Origin: Phragmites australis
Taxonomy: Eukaryota > Streptophyta > Magnoliopsida > Poales > Poaceae
NCBI RefSeq assembly: GCF_958298935.1
Contig: NC_084924.1
Coordinates: 19,379,819 to 19,443,818 of the forward strand
Direction of reading: 5' to 3'
DNA length: 64,000 bases
The notes beneath the pieces were generated by a model, which saw only the letters and a list, made by a program, of their open reading frames with translations, was not told the DNA's origin and ran no database searches. Numbering within the stretch: the first letter of the stretch is position 1; each line of letters begins with the position of its first letter. Both the position numbers and the translations under genes were made by a program. Below, piece after piece: positions 20,302 through 31,984 of this stretch.

Positions 20302-21079
20302 TAGAGTCTTTCTGTTATCTTCATGCTAGTCACTTGAGTCAGGGAGGATAGGGCAGGCATGTACCGGGATAGTTAGCTCGATAGGATGTAACTAGTCGGC
20401 TTGTAACCTATCATATTTGTGAATAGGAAATGCTGGGGGTTTTACAATGCTTGTCTTTGTTCCGGTCCCCTCCCAGGGCCTCACCGATGGCTGGAGGACC
20501 AAATAGGAGTCTCGCGCTTTTTTGAACCGATTAGCTTGGACCACTGTTGTGAGTTTTCAGAAAACCTTCCTAGTGTTGATGCGACGAGTTGGCTCTGATT
20601 GTCCCATCCCGCTTGCTCGTCAGGTTCTTAGGGCATAGAACGGATCATAGCTAGACAAGTCCATCGGTGGCGACCAACGCTTGACCCGAGTGAGGACTTG
20701 TAGTCTTGTGGTCGTTATTTTTGGCTGCTCGTACCCTGGTCATCGTACGTGCATACGGGATGGGGCTTTGCACTGTTATGGGGTCTGTGGCTGCCTTGTT
20801 GTTTGGCACCCAGGTTGCCAGGTTCCGTAGTGGCTGTTGAGTGTGGTCGCATGTTGCGGCCAGGGAACCAATCTATCGGGAGCCTATTGCTTGTTGGGAA
20901 GTCCGGCAAAATAGGGAGTCTGGTTTTTTGAATTTGAGAACTTACATGTCATATTCCACGCTCATCTGGAAGGTCCTACAAAATAGAGAAACATACCCAT
21001 TTTCAAGTGACCCTACACATAGAACTTGCGCAACAGGGCGATGTTCCAGGAGTTGTGTAATTGACAGTCCTCCTCCATG
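20302..21079. other. G3 spacer between antisense ORF and integrase
   Basis: No coding motif is seen on either strand beyond short chance frames. The first 150 bases are T/G-rich and may be the 3' UTR of the antisense ORF. The remainder corresponds to the spacer of Tat-type elements. Confidence 0.5.
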
Positions 21080-22140
21080 GCTAACTTGATCACACCAGGT
21101 TGGGTGACATCGACCACTTTGTAGGGCCCCTCCCACTTGGAGGAAAGTTTATTTCGACCAGCCTTATTAAGAATTTACCTAAGGACGAGGTTGCCTATGA
21201 CCAAAGCTCGTTCTCGCACCTTCTCGCACTTGAGGCTCTGCTAATATCGGGCGGCTCGAATCAGAGCACGATCGTGGAACTCTTCGATCAGGTTTATATC
21301 ATCCTCTCATCGTGCCACCTCATCGTCGTTCGAGTAGTTGCTGACTCGAGACGACGGAGGGCGATTTCTGAGTGGAGCATTGGTTCAATGCCAAAAACCA
21401 AGAAGAAAGGGGTTTCGGCCGTATGCCGGCTAGGGGTCATTTGCAACGACCGGAGTACTATGGGGAGTTTTTGTCCGCCCAACGACTTGAATAGCTTTTA
21501 AGATAATCAAAGACCCGAGTTTTGATCCCTTGCAGTATCATCCCATTCGTCCTTTCGACCTGTCCATTGTTCTGGGGTGAGCCACAAACGCATAACAAAC
21601 CTTGGTCTTGATTTCTTCGCAGTAGTTATGGAAAGCACTACTAGCGAACTAAGTTCTGTTGTTTGTGATTATGCGGTTTGGATTGCCAAACTACACTTCA
21701 AGTCCTCGTATGAACTTAATCGCTATCGTGGCGGTGATCTTCCTGATAGGTTTAGCCTCAATCCAGTTAGTGAACTTGTCGATGGCCACAAATAGGAATT
21801 CAAAACCGCCTGGGGCTTTGGGGAACTAGTCCCACGATATCGAGCCCCCAGACAATGAAAGACCAATAGGGCGGTATGGTTTGTAGTGCCTGGCTAGTAG
21901 GTTGGTATTTTGACCATGGTACTGACATGACTCGCACCGTTTCACTAGCTTGCAGGCATCCTAGAGGGCAGTGGGCCAATAGAATCCTTACCGGAATGCT
22001 TTTCTGACCAGGGTGCAGTATGAAGTGTGTCTACCACATATACCTCCTTGGATATCAGAGAGTATTGTGCTCCCCTCGTCCTAAGTGATGCATTTTAGTA
22101 AAAGGTCATTGCTCCCTTGGCTGTAGAGGCGTCCCTCTAC
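21080..22140 (-). pseudogene. G3 pol: integrase, heavily mutated
   Basis: Translating the minus strand across frames gives KAFR, GFYWPTAL and CESCQYHGQ (zinc region), FLFVAIDKFTNWIEA and RIITNNRTxFAS. The last stands where the family has the second catalytic Asp (TDNGTQF), so that residue is now Asn. ETPFFLVFGIEPMLHSE follows. Several in-frame stops are present, so the copy is inactive. Confidence 0.75.
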
Positions 22141-22399
22141 CAGGGAGTATATGTGAGCTTGCTGCGAGACCTTTTATGGTGACGCATCCTCATTAGGAGA
22201 TGTTCAATTTTGAAGGAAGTCCAAGATCTGATCCATCCATGTCGTACCCAAATCAAGCAAGGCGACCACATGATGGCCGCCCGAGGTCGACGACACTGAA
22301 GGAGGCCTTGCCTCGGATGCTCTATTTCTGAGCGGAGCATCCCCTTCACCTTGGTCCGAGACCATGGTGGATGGACATGAGAGTCTTTCTTCAAAGACT

Positions 22400-23380
22400 C
22401 CGACCGGGACAGGTTTACGAGAAGAAGCTAGCCGAGCCAGCTCATCGGCTAGGAAGTTGTCCTTGTGAAGGACGTGCTTGACCTCAAAGCCGATGAAGCG
22501 TCACTCTAGTCTTCTCACTTCGAAGAGGTACGCTGCCATTGTCAGGTCAGAGCACTGAATCTCCTTTTGCACCTAATTCATGACTAGTAGGGAGTCCCCT
22601 ATCGCTAACAGTTGTTTAATCCTAAGTGTGGATACTGCTCGCATTTCAGACAAGAGACCCTTATATTCAGTAGTATTATTAGTGGCTAGAAAATATAATT
22701 GAACTACGTACCTGAGGATGTCACCGGTAGGTGAGGTCAGAACCACTCCTGCCCCGGCACCCTTTAGTGTGAACGACCCATCGAAGTGCATGGTCTAGTC
22801 ATCGTCTACCTCTGGTCGTTGTACCTACTCGGGCTCGAAGGACGACCACTCCGCTACAAAATCGGCCAGCGCCTAGGACTTGATAGAAGTTCGGGGGGAT
22901 GAACTGGAGATCAAATCCCCCGAGATCTACTACCCACTTTGATGTTCTTCCTGTCGCATCTCTATTATGGAGAATTTCCCTAATTGGGAACGAGGAAATC
23001 ACCTTGATTTTGTGAGCCTGAAAGTAGTGTCTGAGCTTGCAAGAGGCTATCAGGATGGCATATACCAGTTTCTGAGCCTGTGGGTACCAAGTCTTCGTGT
23101 CGTACAGGACCTCACTGACTTAATATACTAGTCGCTGTAGGCCTTCCCGCTCGACGACAAGGACTGTGCTTGCGACCTGTGGTGTTGAGGCAACATAGAA
23201 CAAGTGCTCCTCGTCGGGTCGATGCGCAGTTAGTATGGGATGGGAGGAGCGGTACCTTTTGAGCTCTTGGAATGCTGCTTCTGCCTCCGACGTCCATGGG
23301 AAGTGGTCGTTTTTCTTCAAGAGTTTAAAGAGCGGCAGTCCCTTCTCCCCTAGCCTTGAGATGAACCTGCACAGAGAAGC
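22400..23380 (-). pseudogene. G3 pol: RNase H and archaeal-type RNase H
   Basis: The second RNase H is recognisable at 22573-22791: MHFDGSFTLKGAGAGVV, TTEYKGLLSEMRA and LLAIGDSLLVMN, retaining Asp, Glu and Asp of the catalytic set. The preceding RT-associated RNase H is seen as WTSEAEAAFQELKRYRS, HLFYVASTPQVASTVLVVER and, after stops, FPIREILHN. A TAG at the position of the Trp before MHFDGS is a G-to-A change. Confidence 0.78.
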
Positions 23381-24200
23381 AATGAATCATGTTAGCTTCT
23401 GAACCTCCTTTAACTTGGTCGGGGATCACATCTGGTCGATAGCTCTGATATTGTCAGGGTTCGCCTCTATCCCTCGATGAGACACGAGGAATCCAAGCAA
23501 TTTCCCTGATGGAACCCCGGACGTACACATCTCTGGGTTTAGCTTTATGCGGTACTTTCGGAGATTGTCGAATGTTCCTTGGAGATCTGTGACCAGGTCT
23601 GTCTTTGTCTTGTTCTTGATGACCATATCGTTTACGTTTGCATCGACATTTCTTCCGTGCTGTGGTCAGAGAATGAGTTGAATACACCGTTGGTAAGTGG
23701 CGCTGGCGCTTTTTAAGCCAAAAGACATTTTTACATAGCAAAAGACCCCAAAGGGTGTAACAAAAGCTATTTTTCCTGATCTTCCCTATACATACTAATC
23801 TGATGGTACCCCAATTGAGCATCTAAGAAACATAACATATTGCTGCCAGCAGTTGAGTCAACTATTTAATCGATTCAGGGAAGTGGGAAAAGATCTTTTG
23901 GGCATGCCTTATTGAGGTCGGTGAAGTGGACGCACATTCTCCACTTACCATTATCCTTCCAGACCATGACTGGGTTATCCAACTATTCTGGGTTCTGCAC
24001 CTCCCAGATGAAACCTGCTTCCAGGAGCTTGTCGACCATGAACTGACATGCCTTCTACTTTACTGGTCGTGCGTCTAGTTGCATAGACAACTCGTGCTTG
24101 ATCACATCCCTAGGGACTCCGGGCATATCAGACGGACTCCATGAAAAGATGTCCGCATTCGCCCGGAGGAAGGTGATGAGCGTGAGTTCCTATTTGGGAT
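23381..24200 (-). pseudogene. G3 pol: reverse transcriptase with lost active site
   Basis: Recognised from SGVPSGKLLGFLVSHRGIEA, NPDNIRAIDQM and, upstream, pieces such as PESLGM. At 23624-23638 the minus strand codes NVND where functional elements have YVDD, so one catalytic Asp is replaced by Asn and the preceding Tyr is gone. Numerous stops and frameshifts occur upstream. Confidence 0.8.
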
Positions 24201-24474
24201 CCAGCGCGGCTCCTATCTGAACTGACTTGGTCGAGTCGGTGTCGTCTAGACTCAATGCCTTGAACCGATCGTCTAGGTTGGCAACAACATAGAACTTTAC
24301 TAGCCGCCCGTTGGGTTCAGCAGTTACAGGCTGTGACACGGGAGTCAGTTCGACTGTATCGAGGCTCCTCTTATTGCGGTGCAGGGTCGTTTTGGCATTG
24401 CCAGTAATAGTAATGGCCCCTATTGGCCTAGGGATTTTTATTGCCTAGTATGCGTAGTGGGCAATGGCCATAAA

Positions 24475-25080
24475 TTAGGCCATCACTAGTCGTCCAAGAA
24501 TCGCGTTATACGTAGTCCCAAAGTTGGCCACATCAAAAAGGACCCTTTCGATTCTGAAGTTGTCTGGCCAGCTGAAGGTGACGGGCAGCTTGATTTGCCC
24601 TAGCGCCTTGGCTAAGGAGCCCAGGGTGATCTTGAAGAAAGGTGGAGACGGCTTCAATGATCTTTTTAGAATCTGCATGGTGTCCAGTGCGTCGATGAAG
24701 AGGAGGTTGATCGAGCTTCCTCTATCGACGAGTACGCGGCCCAGCCGGATGTTTTGCACCGTGGGTTCGACCACGATGGTGTAGCGACTAGGGCATCTAA
24801 CGCACGAGGGGTGGTCGGCTTGGCTGAAAGTGAGAGGGACCTCCGACCACTTCAGGCGCGGGCTCGGGTTTGATGCGGTTGCCCACACCTCCCGGACCAA
24901 CGACTTGTATTTCCTATTAGAGTAATATGTCATGGCGCCTCCGAAGATACGATGGACCATGTGATCAGCCTGTTGGTATCCCAGTGCTGACTGGTCAGGG
25001 GCGGCCCCGTCATTATTATCATTTCCGTGCTTGTGCTTGCGCTCTCTGAACTCGTGGTCGATGATACCTCGCATGACCTT
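24475..25080 (-). pseudogene. G3 pol: aspartic protease
   Basis: An open stretch with SPRLKWSEVPLTFSQADHPS, RLGRVLVDRGSSINLLF and NAILGRLVMA. The catalytic Asp is present, but the following Gly of DGG/DSG is Arg (DRG), expected to abolish activity. LGRP has become LGRL. The domain order and spacing match G2. Confidence 0.8.
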
Positions 25081-26858
25081 GCACTCGGTCAGGTCGTGGG
25101 TGTCTGTACAGTGGATTGGGCGTAGCCCCGATCCTTGTTCTCGTCTTTCTTTTCAAAGCATAGGCATGTTAGGCCAGTTTGCTTGACTACCAAGACCTTG
25201 GGAGGTCCGGCCTTGCGCTTGCTCTTCTTGTCCTTCCAGTCAAACCCTTAGAAGAGGCAGGCTAATCGGATGCATGCTGTGGCCTAGCGTCGATCTGTCA
25301 CTCTCGGGCCTCTGTGGCCTACGCGCACTTGTTCGTGAGCTCGAAGAGCTCGAATGTGCTTCAGATTACCCGGGTGGCCAGCTTCTCAACCATTTTTTGG
25401 TCTTTGATCCCCCGCTTGAGCGCTATGATCATGGATTCTCCTGTGATCTTTGGAATGGTGTTCTGGCGTTTAGTGAAACGCCAGATGAAATCTCACAATG
25501 ACTCACCTTGTCACTGTCGGACCTGATATAGGTTGTCCTTGACCCCTGGTCAGGCGTAGGTCCCATAGAAGTTGGCGATGAACTAGTCCCATAGGTCCTC
25601 CTAGGAGTGAACCGACCCGCGGGGGAGGTTCATTAACCAAGATCAGGCGGAACCTGTCAGGGCAGTAGGGAAGTAGTTGGCCATGACCTTTCCATGGCCT
25701 CCCGCAGTCTGCACCATGGTGGTGTAGATCTGCAGGAACTCTTCTAGGTTGGTCGAGCCGTCATACTTTTTGGCTAGGACCGACTGGAACTTGTCTAGCC
25801 AGCGCACTTCCCGTAACATGGTAGATAGGGTGTTACACCGTGTCCCATAATGGGGAGCCACTCGTTGCTGGGCAGCGGCGTGCGTTCGGGGGGAGGGGAG
25901 ATACGACGGTCTCGGGGTCCTGATGACGGGGTGGAGCCATTTGATGCCTCCCTATAGGGGAAAGGCATGTGGTAGGACTTCTTGCCCCTTTTCTGCTCCT
26001 GCCGAGCCCTAGCCTCCTGCTCTCTAGTGGCCACTTGGCTCTGAATCATGCCATGGAGGTCATGTTGGTGCAGAGAGTTGCGCAGGTTGGAGGGTTTGCT
26101 GTCCTAATGTGGCGGTGATCCACGGGTACTCTCTATGGTTGGGGAGCACCGGACCTATTCCACTATGGGCCCTATCGTGAAAATTGGCGACCGTGACCCT
26201 CACCAGACCTTGCGATGGGCGCGGTGCATGTTGATGTGGTCTAGTGTCGAGCGGTCTCAACCAGGAGGGCGAGATCACACAGCCATGGTTCCACATGCGA
26301 GCCCTCCGGTAAAGATACCGGTAGGTGGCTGAGGAGAACCTGCAAGGTTTGTAGGTTCTACGCCAGCATCATGGTCTCGTACTAAGGACGCTAGGCGCAG
26401 AGCGGTGGTAAGTCGTGAGGTGGGGAGCCCCGACATTTGAGCGATGTGATGGCTTAGGCGATGATGCCACCGTAGACTGCGCCCTATGTAGGGGCTCCTC
26501 AGGACAGCGTTGGAGATGTGGGGGTTGTCTTGAAGCACCTGCCTATCAGTCGCGAGGCTGGTTTCCCTCTGGGCCTAAAGCCGGGGGTTCGCCACCGGCG
26601 TTTGAGGTGTGGGGGCATCCAACACCCCTTGCTGCATTGTCCGCCATGTAGACTTCGCGTTGAGTCTTGGAGCTCTCAGACTCTAACTAGATGTCCCATG
26701 CCTGGAGCACACCGAGTTCATCCGAGTGGTACCCTATGACGAACACATCATGGCGGCTAGGGTCCTTGGCACGAGACTCAACGGTTGCTGTGGATTTGGC
26801 CATGGGTGGCCTGTCAAGTTTTTTCAAACTTGCTGAAACGAAGAAATGTGCCCTCCTA
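25081..26858 (-). pseudogene. G3 gag, heavily mutated
   Basis: The conserved gag core is visible at 25643-25861: KKYDGSTNLEEFLQIYTTMV, QTAGGHGKVMANYF and PTALTGSA. It is followed by LMNLPRGS and NTIPKITGESMIIALKRGI with several in-frame stops. The N-terminal half (25870-26858) is poorly conserved, and only low-quality frames remain. Confidence 0.75.
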
Positions 26859-26872
26859 CCTGACGCGCCAAA
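26859..26872 (-). promoter_or_regulatory. G3 primer binding site
   Basis: The minus strand reads TTTGGCGCGTCAGG directly inside the 5' LTR. The core TGGCGCG is shared with G2. Confidence 0.7.
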
Positions 26873-27750
26873 TGTTGAGGGTTAATCTCTGATAATGATT
26901 ATGGGGTATGCTGGACAGTGAGTGTGTGAACGGTATTTCAGGAACTGGATGTGTGTGTAGACGATGAACTCGGGGACATAGAGAGTTATACAGGTTTAGG
27001 CTTCCCAGAAGATAATAGCCTTATGTCCTGTATGTTATGGAGGATCTCAGTTGATTACAGATGATGTTCTAGCTAGTTGCCAGACTTGATCCCTCCCTCA
27101 AACGGGCTCCTCATCACTTTATATAGTAGGGAGGATGAGAACTTACATCTGGGTCCAAATAGAAAACCTCTCCTCATCCTAATATCTAACCCAAACCATC
27201 ATTATGGAGGACAAGGCATGCCCACTTACTCTGAAGGCTCCGTATATCCTGTCACCATGCGACACCGTGCTAGCCTGCAAAGTCCCACTCCACAGCATTC
27301 AATGCTACGGGACGGGACAATGCCCTTATGTGTCGTTCCTGTCCACTTGCCTGGTTGGGCTGCTGATGACATCCCATTCATCGTGCGCCATCGTGCTGGT
27401 TTGCAACGTTCCGCCCCGCATCATTTAATGCTACAGGACAGGACAATACCCCTCTGCGCCATCCATGACTTCGTCCACTGGAGCTGGTGCCTAGGGAAGG
27501 AAAACAGTTGAGTGGATGTCAATAAATGTGCTTTGGACAGGTTGTGTCAAGTTTGGCCCTGCGACCAGTGGGGTTGGTCATGGGTTTATGTAATGGTGTA
27601 GAGAGACTGGTTGTGTAGGCATTTATGATGGTCGCTAGAGCTATATCCTGGTCGCACGATCGACCGATTTTTAGAAAATATACACCTCTAGTCATAAAGT
27701 CCTCGGCGAGGCCTGTTAGCCAGGGTACCCTTTTACTGAATACACCTACA
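26873..27750 (-). repeat. G3 5' LTR (878 bp)
   Basis: It runs TGTTGAGGGTTAAT to AATACACCTACA on the plus strand. The partner at 18505-19370 is colinear but visibly diverged, with many point differences and a small indel around 26935 (GGTATTTCAGGAACTGG is extra here). This fits an old insertion. Confidence 0.88.
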
Positions 27751-28639
27751 ATCCTTGATCTTCAAATCCAAAGAGAGCACAAAGGGAAAATTCAGTGTAC
27801 ACAAATTTCCAAATATATTAGCAATTGACAAAAAGCACAAGGAAAAAAATACAGCTGACTTCCACTTCTCCAAGCCCTAAAAAGCACAAGGAAAAAATAT
27901 ACCGGGTGTATAAAATAGTTGCAGGATTGGCTACATATACAGTAAGCTTGAACAAGCTACATACAGAGAAACCACATCGAAAAATAGGCTCTTTTTGTGG
28001 TGCCATGACATTTGGCATCATGGTTGAATAGTATGGTACCATAACAATTGACGTCGTGGAAGCTATCACGTGTGATCTTTTAAGTTTTAAATAGAAGATG
28101 GATAGTATGATGCCAAATGTAATAGCTCTGTGCTATTGAACCACGGCACCAAATTTCATGCCACCGTGCGAAAGGATCTATTTTCAGAAATTGTTCTTGC
28201 TAGGGTCTATTGGTAGAATATGTTTTAAAAAGGTCCAAATGTAAAAATTCCACCTACATATACGGTGAACCTTACCGTAGCAACATCTCCTTGAAAGTCC
28301 AATCAATCCTTCAATACTTTCACAACTCACTATATGAAAATGCACTTTATACATCCCATACAAGTACACGAAAAAAATATTCATACTTGATCGATCTATC
28401 AATTCATGCCAAGACACTCACCAAAATGAATCAATGAAAGAGAAGCATCAAAGAAGAAACAGTCACATTGATGTCTGCTGCACACTATGTGAAGCCAAAT
28501 TGATTTTAAAAAAAAATCACTATACATTAGAAACGTTGAAACATACATAAAAGATTTTTTCATCTCAAGTCTCAATTCTGAAGTGTACTCGTCTCCTCAC
28601 ATTCACAAGCAGTCTGAACCAATTATAGCTTAACAACCT
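27751..28639. other. Intergenic sequence, no gene recognised
   Basis: AT-rich DNA. Around 28000-28200 there are inverted-repeat-like pieces (GCCATGACATTTGGCATC against GATGCCAAATGTAATAG) that could belong to a small DNA transposon, but no clean terminal repeats were found. Confidence 0.4.
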
Positions 28640-28926
28640 ATAAGGAGAGGAGGGTGCTGAAGCATATTTGATGGCCGCCAGAACATTTTATGACGAAACA
28701 TATTACAATTGTCATAAATTGTCGCACTTTTTATAATGGAAACATGTAAACCGTCACGCATTGCTGCACATTTGATGATGAAAAAGCATTTTATCGTCAT
28801 AAAAATAGTTGTCCAACCTGTTCTATTTTGTTTCATGATAAAATGGCTCAATTAGTCATGCTATATATGACGTTTATGCCTTCTGTCTTGAGGGTTTTTG
28901 TCATAAAAAATAGGTTTGGTGTAGTG
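28640..28926 (+). mobile_element. Possible right end of a small CACTA-like DNA transposon
   Basis: The segment ends GGTTTGGTGTAGTG, the inverse of CACTACACCAAACC, a typical CACTA terminus. The preceding 250 bp contains repeated, partly inverted GTCATAAA/TTTATGAC motifs, as in CACTA subterminal regions. No matching left terminus was found upstream. Confidence 0.45.
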
Positions 28927-29594
28927 ATCGAGAGTGTTTGGATGAATTATTTTATTTTTATTTTAAATTAAGAATAAAAACACAAATCATTTAAGTTAGC
29001 TATAATTTTCAGATATGAAGTTGAAAAGCTAAAGCTACGCCAAAAAGATAAATACTATGTATATTATATATAGTTACAGAATTGTGAGCATATCTTTGCT
29101 ACTCGAACCATGATCTAGGATGCTGCTTCTGGGCTAGCCCCGTGGTTTTAGAATCTAACTTCTTGTTGGGTCTTTTCCATATTTTTCCTCATTCTTTGAT
29201 GTATGCCACTAATTGGAGAACCGCCATGGACTGAACGCGCCTGCCACACGGCGCAATTTCCTTCTTCGTCCTCCACTCGGGTCCCGCGCACCTTTGCCTT
29301 TGTTGTGAAATAACTAATCTTTAGTGAAGAGGCACCCTTTAGGTATTTAATCATGTGATTAATTTATCAACTATCAAGAGTTATGTCTAGTGAAAATGAG
29401 TGTCTTCCTAATAGACATATTCTTTATCATGTTCATTCAACATATATAAATATGTAAACACCCCATGAATCAATAACAAGAGTTTTTATTCTACTCTACT
29501 TTCTATCTTTGTCTGTATACAATTACTTGTAATAGCTTTTGTTGTTCTCCTTGCCCATGATGATGATCATCTGTCCTCCGCCCCTTGCCCCACC
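28927..29594. other. Intergenic sequence, no gene recognised
   Basis: AT-rich. A short minus-strand frame at 29148-29354 shows no known motif. Nothing else is seen. Confidence 0.4.
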
Positions 29595-29900
29595 CACTAT
29601 TTTAGAACGGGTATTTACAAACGAATTTTAAATCATATCATAGACGGTTATAAGTTTCATCTCTGTAAAGGAGTCTGTGATATCGAGCTTATTATAGACA
29701 GGTTTAGAATCGTCTATAATACACTTACACACAGATAGATTTTCTAAATAACCATCTGTGCGTAGTAAGAGTCACAAACAGTATTTGTTTAAACTCAAAT
29801 ATGAGTACTAAGAGTCACAGACGAGTTTTATTTGAACCCGTCTATGTTAATTGTTATATACGAATTTCTAAAAAACCATTTGTATCTCCCTTTCCCCCAT
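29595..29900. repeat. Transposon-end-like segment with repeated ACAGACGG/CCGTCTGT-type motifs
   Basis: It starts CACTATTTTAGAACGGG and carries degenerate direct and inverted copies of motifs like ATAGACGG, CGTCTATAAT, CATCTGTG and CAGACGAG every 30-60 bp. This resembles CACTA subterminal repeats. The opposite end was not located. Confidence 0.4.
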
Positions 29901-31544
29901 AAGCAAATTTGCTTATATGGAAGAAGGGTCAATAGATAGATACATATTTTATGATTCTCAAATTAAACATATTGACATATTGCTTAGAACATTGATCACA
30001 TATTATTTATAACATCGACAATACATTATTCTGAACACCACTACATGTGATACGCTATCATGCACTACTGCATACTGATGAACTAAAGATAAGGCAAAGA
30101 ACACCACATCGACCACAATAGAAGAACACATGTTCTTTACTCGACTCGGCGGAGTGCACATCGACGACGTTGCCGGCTACACCAAAGACTGCAATAGCAA
30201 TTCTTCTACTTCTTCATTGGCAAATGGCGACAACAAGCCACACGGATCTTCTACTTCTAGATCCGGCCCTTAGTCGGCGGCGATCGACACTTGACCGGTG
30301 GTCACCAGTCCTACAATGGGCGGCATGTTGATTGGTTGAGCCATGGCGGCTGGCCTGAGGCACTAGTTCCGAGGGTCCTCATGGCCGACCATGACTGAAT
30401 CGGCCCTAGGCTGTTGTGCCCCTCACAGTGGCGATAGTCCCCCCACAGCTGGTGGTGGTGACTGCTTGCCCTCTAGGCGGCGCTTGATGGCCTTCCTAAA
30501 ATGGCCACGCTTTGTCCGAAGGCTGCACCATGGCCTGGCCACGGTGGCTACAGGTCGGCCAGCGGTGAGCTCCACCCGAGCCGGCCCCTACCCAGTGGTG
30601 ATGGCTTTGCCTCCCGATGGTGGCCCATCTGTGCTGACTCATTAGCGGGGGCAACTCCTCCATGGACGGTGATGCCCAGATCTAGCCGGGTCACTGCCTG
30701 GCGATGACTCATTCTGCAACGGTGACATCTTCATCACAACACGCTCATTTAGGACTGACCGTAATGCCCAGATCCTATAGTCTGGCGACGTCAGCCCTGT
30801 CTCAATGGTGATGATCCCTACACGGTGGCCTCCTATCGATTCGCCTCCGGTGGAGCACCTGCCGGGGTTCCTCCGGTGGCTTGATCGTGCCCAAGATGGC
30901 CATAGCCCGACGGAAGCTTGCCCAAGCCGCCAAGGCGGTGTCTCCCATAGGCGGTCTACCCTTCGGCCTCGGCCCAATGATGACCTACCGACATCGTGGA
31001 GGCTAGCCACACACGACTGCAGATGGTTGTCTAGCATAGGCCAATGGCAATGAGACGGTGCTCAGCTGCTCGATACAGGCCAACTACAGTGGTGGCTCTA
31101 AGGAGTACAGGCGGGCGGGGGCGGCAAATCTAACCCTAACCCCCTGGCTGAATGGGCCCAAAAGGCCATATGGGCCTTAGCCCAAGTTGCTTTGGCCCAT
31201 TCGACTGACAACCTAACGCCTCTGAATTTTTATAGAAAAACCCTATTTTCTATTTAAATTATGTTACAAATATATAATGTCTTATCATTTTTCATTTAAA
31301 CCCTTTGGTTTTAAATATATTGCACTATATTATATTTACATCATGTAAATATACTTTCTAGATCTTGACACATTGTATTATCTGGAATCCTGTAATGTTC
31401 AACGTGTTTGCTATTATGCATTCCCTATAACATGCAGTTGTGTTAACAACCATGTTAACTTTGCAATTGAGATTATTTCCTTACAAAATTACACATTAAT
31501 TTAAGAGAATTAAAATACAAAAATTTAAGTGATTATCTCAACTA
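29901..31544. other. Intergenic: GC-rich island (30120-31180) in AT-rich DNA, no gene recognised
   Basis: The GC-rich part has open frames of 60-130 codons on both strands without recognisable domains. The sharp composition boundary suggests a captured or transposon-internal segment. The 31200-31540 flank is AT-rich and featureless. Confidence 0.35.
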
Positions 31545-31885
31545 ATATCAGTATAACACAAGATAGTGAGATTATGGCATCTACTGCAATATTTGCAGCT
31601 TATGCTCATAACAACGAATTACTCGCCCACTACTACGCGGTCTATACCAATTTTGGTGACTACCGTGAATGTGTTAACTCACTAAATTAGAGGTTTACAC
31701 CATTTTGGTGATTACCTTATATGTGATTACATGATATTCTAAATCAGTATAACATAAGATAATAGGAATATAGACATCTATTGACAAATGTAAAATTATG
31801 CCTCCTACTATTGCGAGATCTACACCATTTTTTGTGATATCTTCAACGTGTTAGCTTCATAATCTGAGGTCTACACTATGTACTT
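31545..31885. repeat. Two diverged direct repeats of about 190 bp upstream of the Copia fragment
   Basis: TCAGTATAACACAAGATA...GGCATCTACTG near 31549 recurs as TCAGTATAACATAAGATA...GACATCTATTG near 31745. TCTATACCAATTTTGGTGA near 31642 recurs as TCTACACCATTTTTTGTGA near 31820. The order is conserved, so this is a tandem duplication predating much point mutation. Confidence 0.55.
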
Positions 31886-31984
31886 CAAGTCCCAACTTGA
31901 CTTTACAAATTTTGCATCATTATTACAACATTACCATGATTCTTTAATTTACCCAAAGTATAAATTCATTCAATCATTGATCAT

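Larger units (their letters stand above)
18505..27750 (-). mobile_element. G3: Tat-type Ty3/gypsy retrotransposon, complete but decayed
   Basis: LTRs at 18505-19370 and 26873-27750 flank a 7.5-kb internal region. On the minus strand this holds gag, protease, RT, RNase H, archaeal RNase H and integrase. An antisense ORF lies on the plus strand between integrase and 3' LTR, as in G2. The flanks ATCCC (18500-18504) and ATCCT (27751-27755) match at 4 of 5 bases and fit a target site duplication. Many nonsense codons and loss of the RT active site show an old, inactive copy. It is only distantly related to G2. Confidence 0.88.

Noticed and set aside
30391..31053. Overlapping frames on both strands in a GC-rich island
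   Set aside because: No motif, no codon-bias argument for either strand, no splice-consistent structure. High GC alone removes stop codons.
29595..31570. A complete CACTA element from CACTATTTTAG to a TAGTG end
   Set aside because: The candidate right end near 31565 does not mirror the left terminus and no transposase motif lies between, so completeness is not supported.
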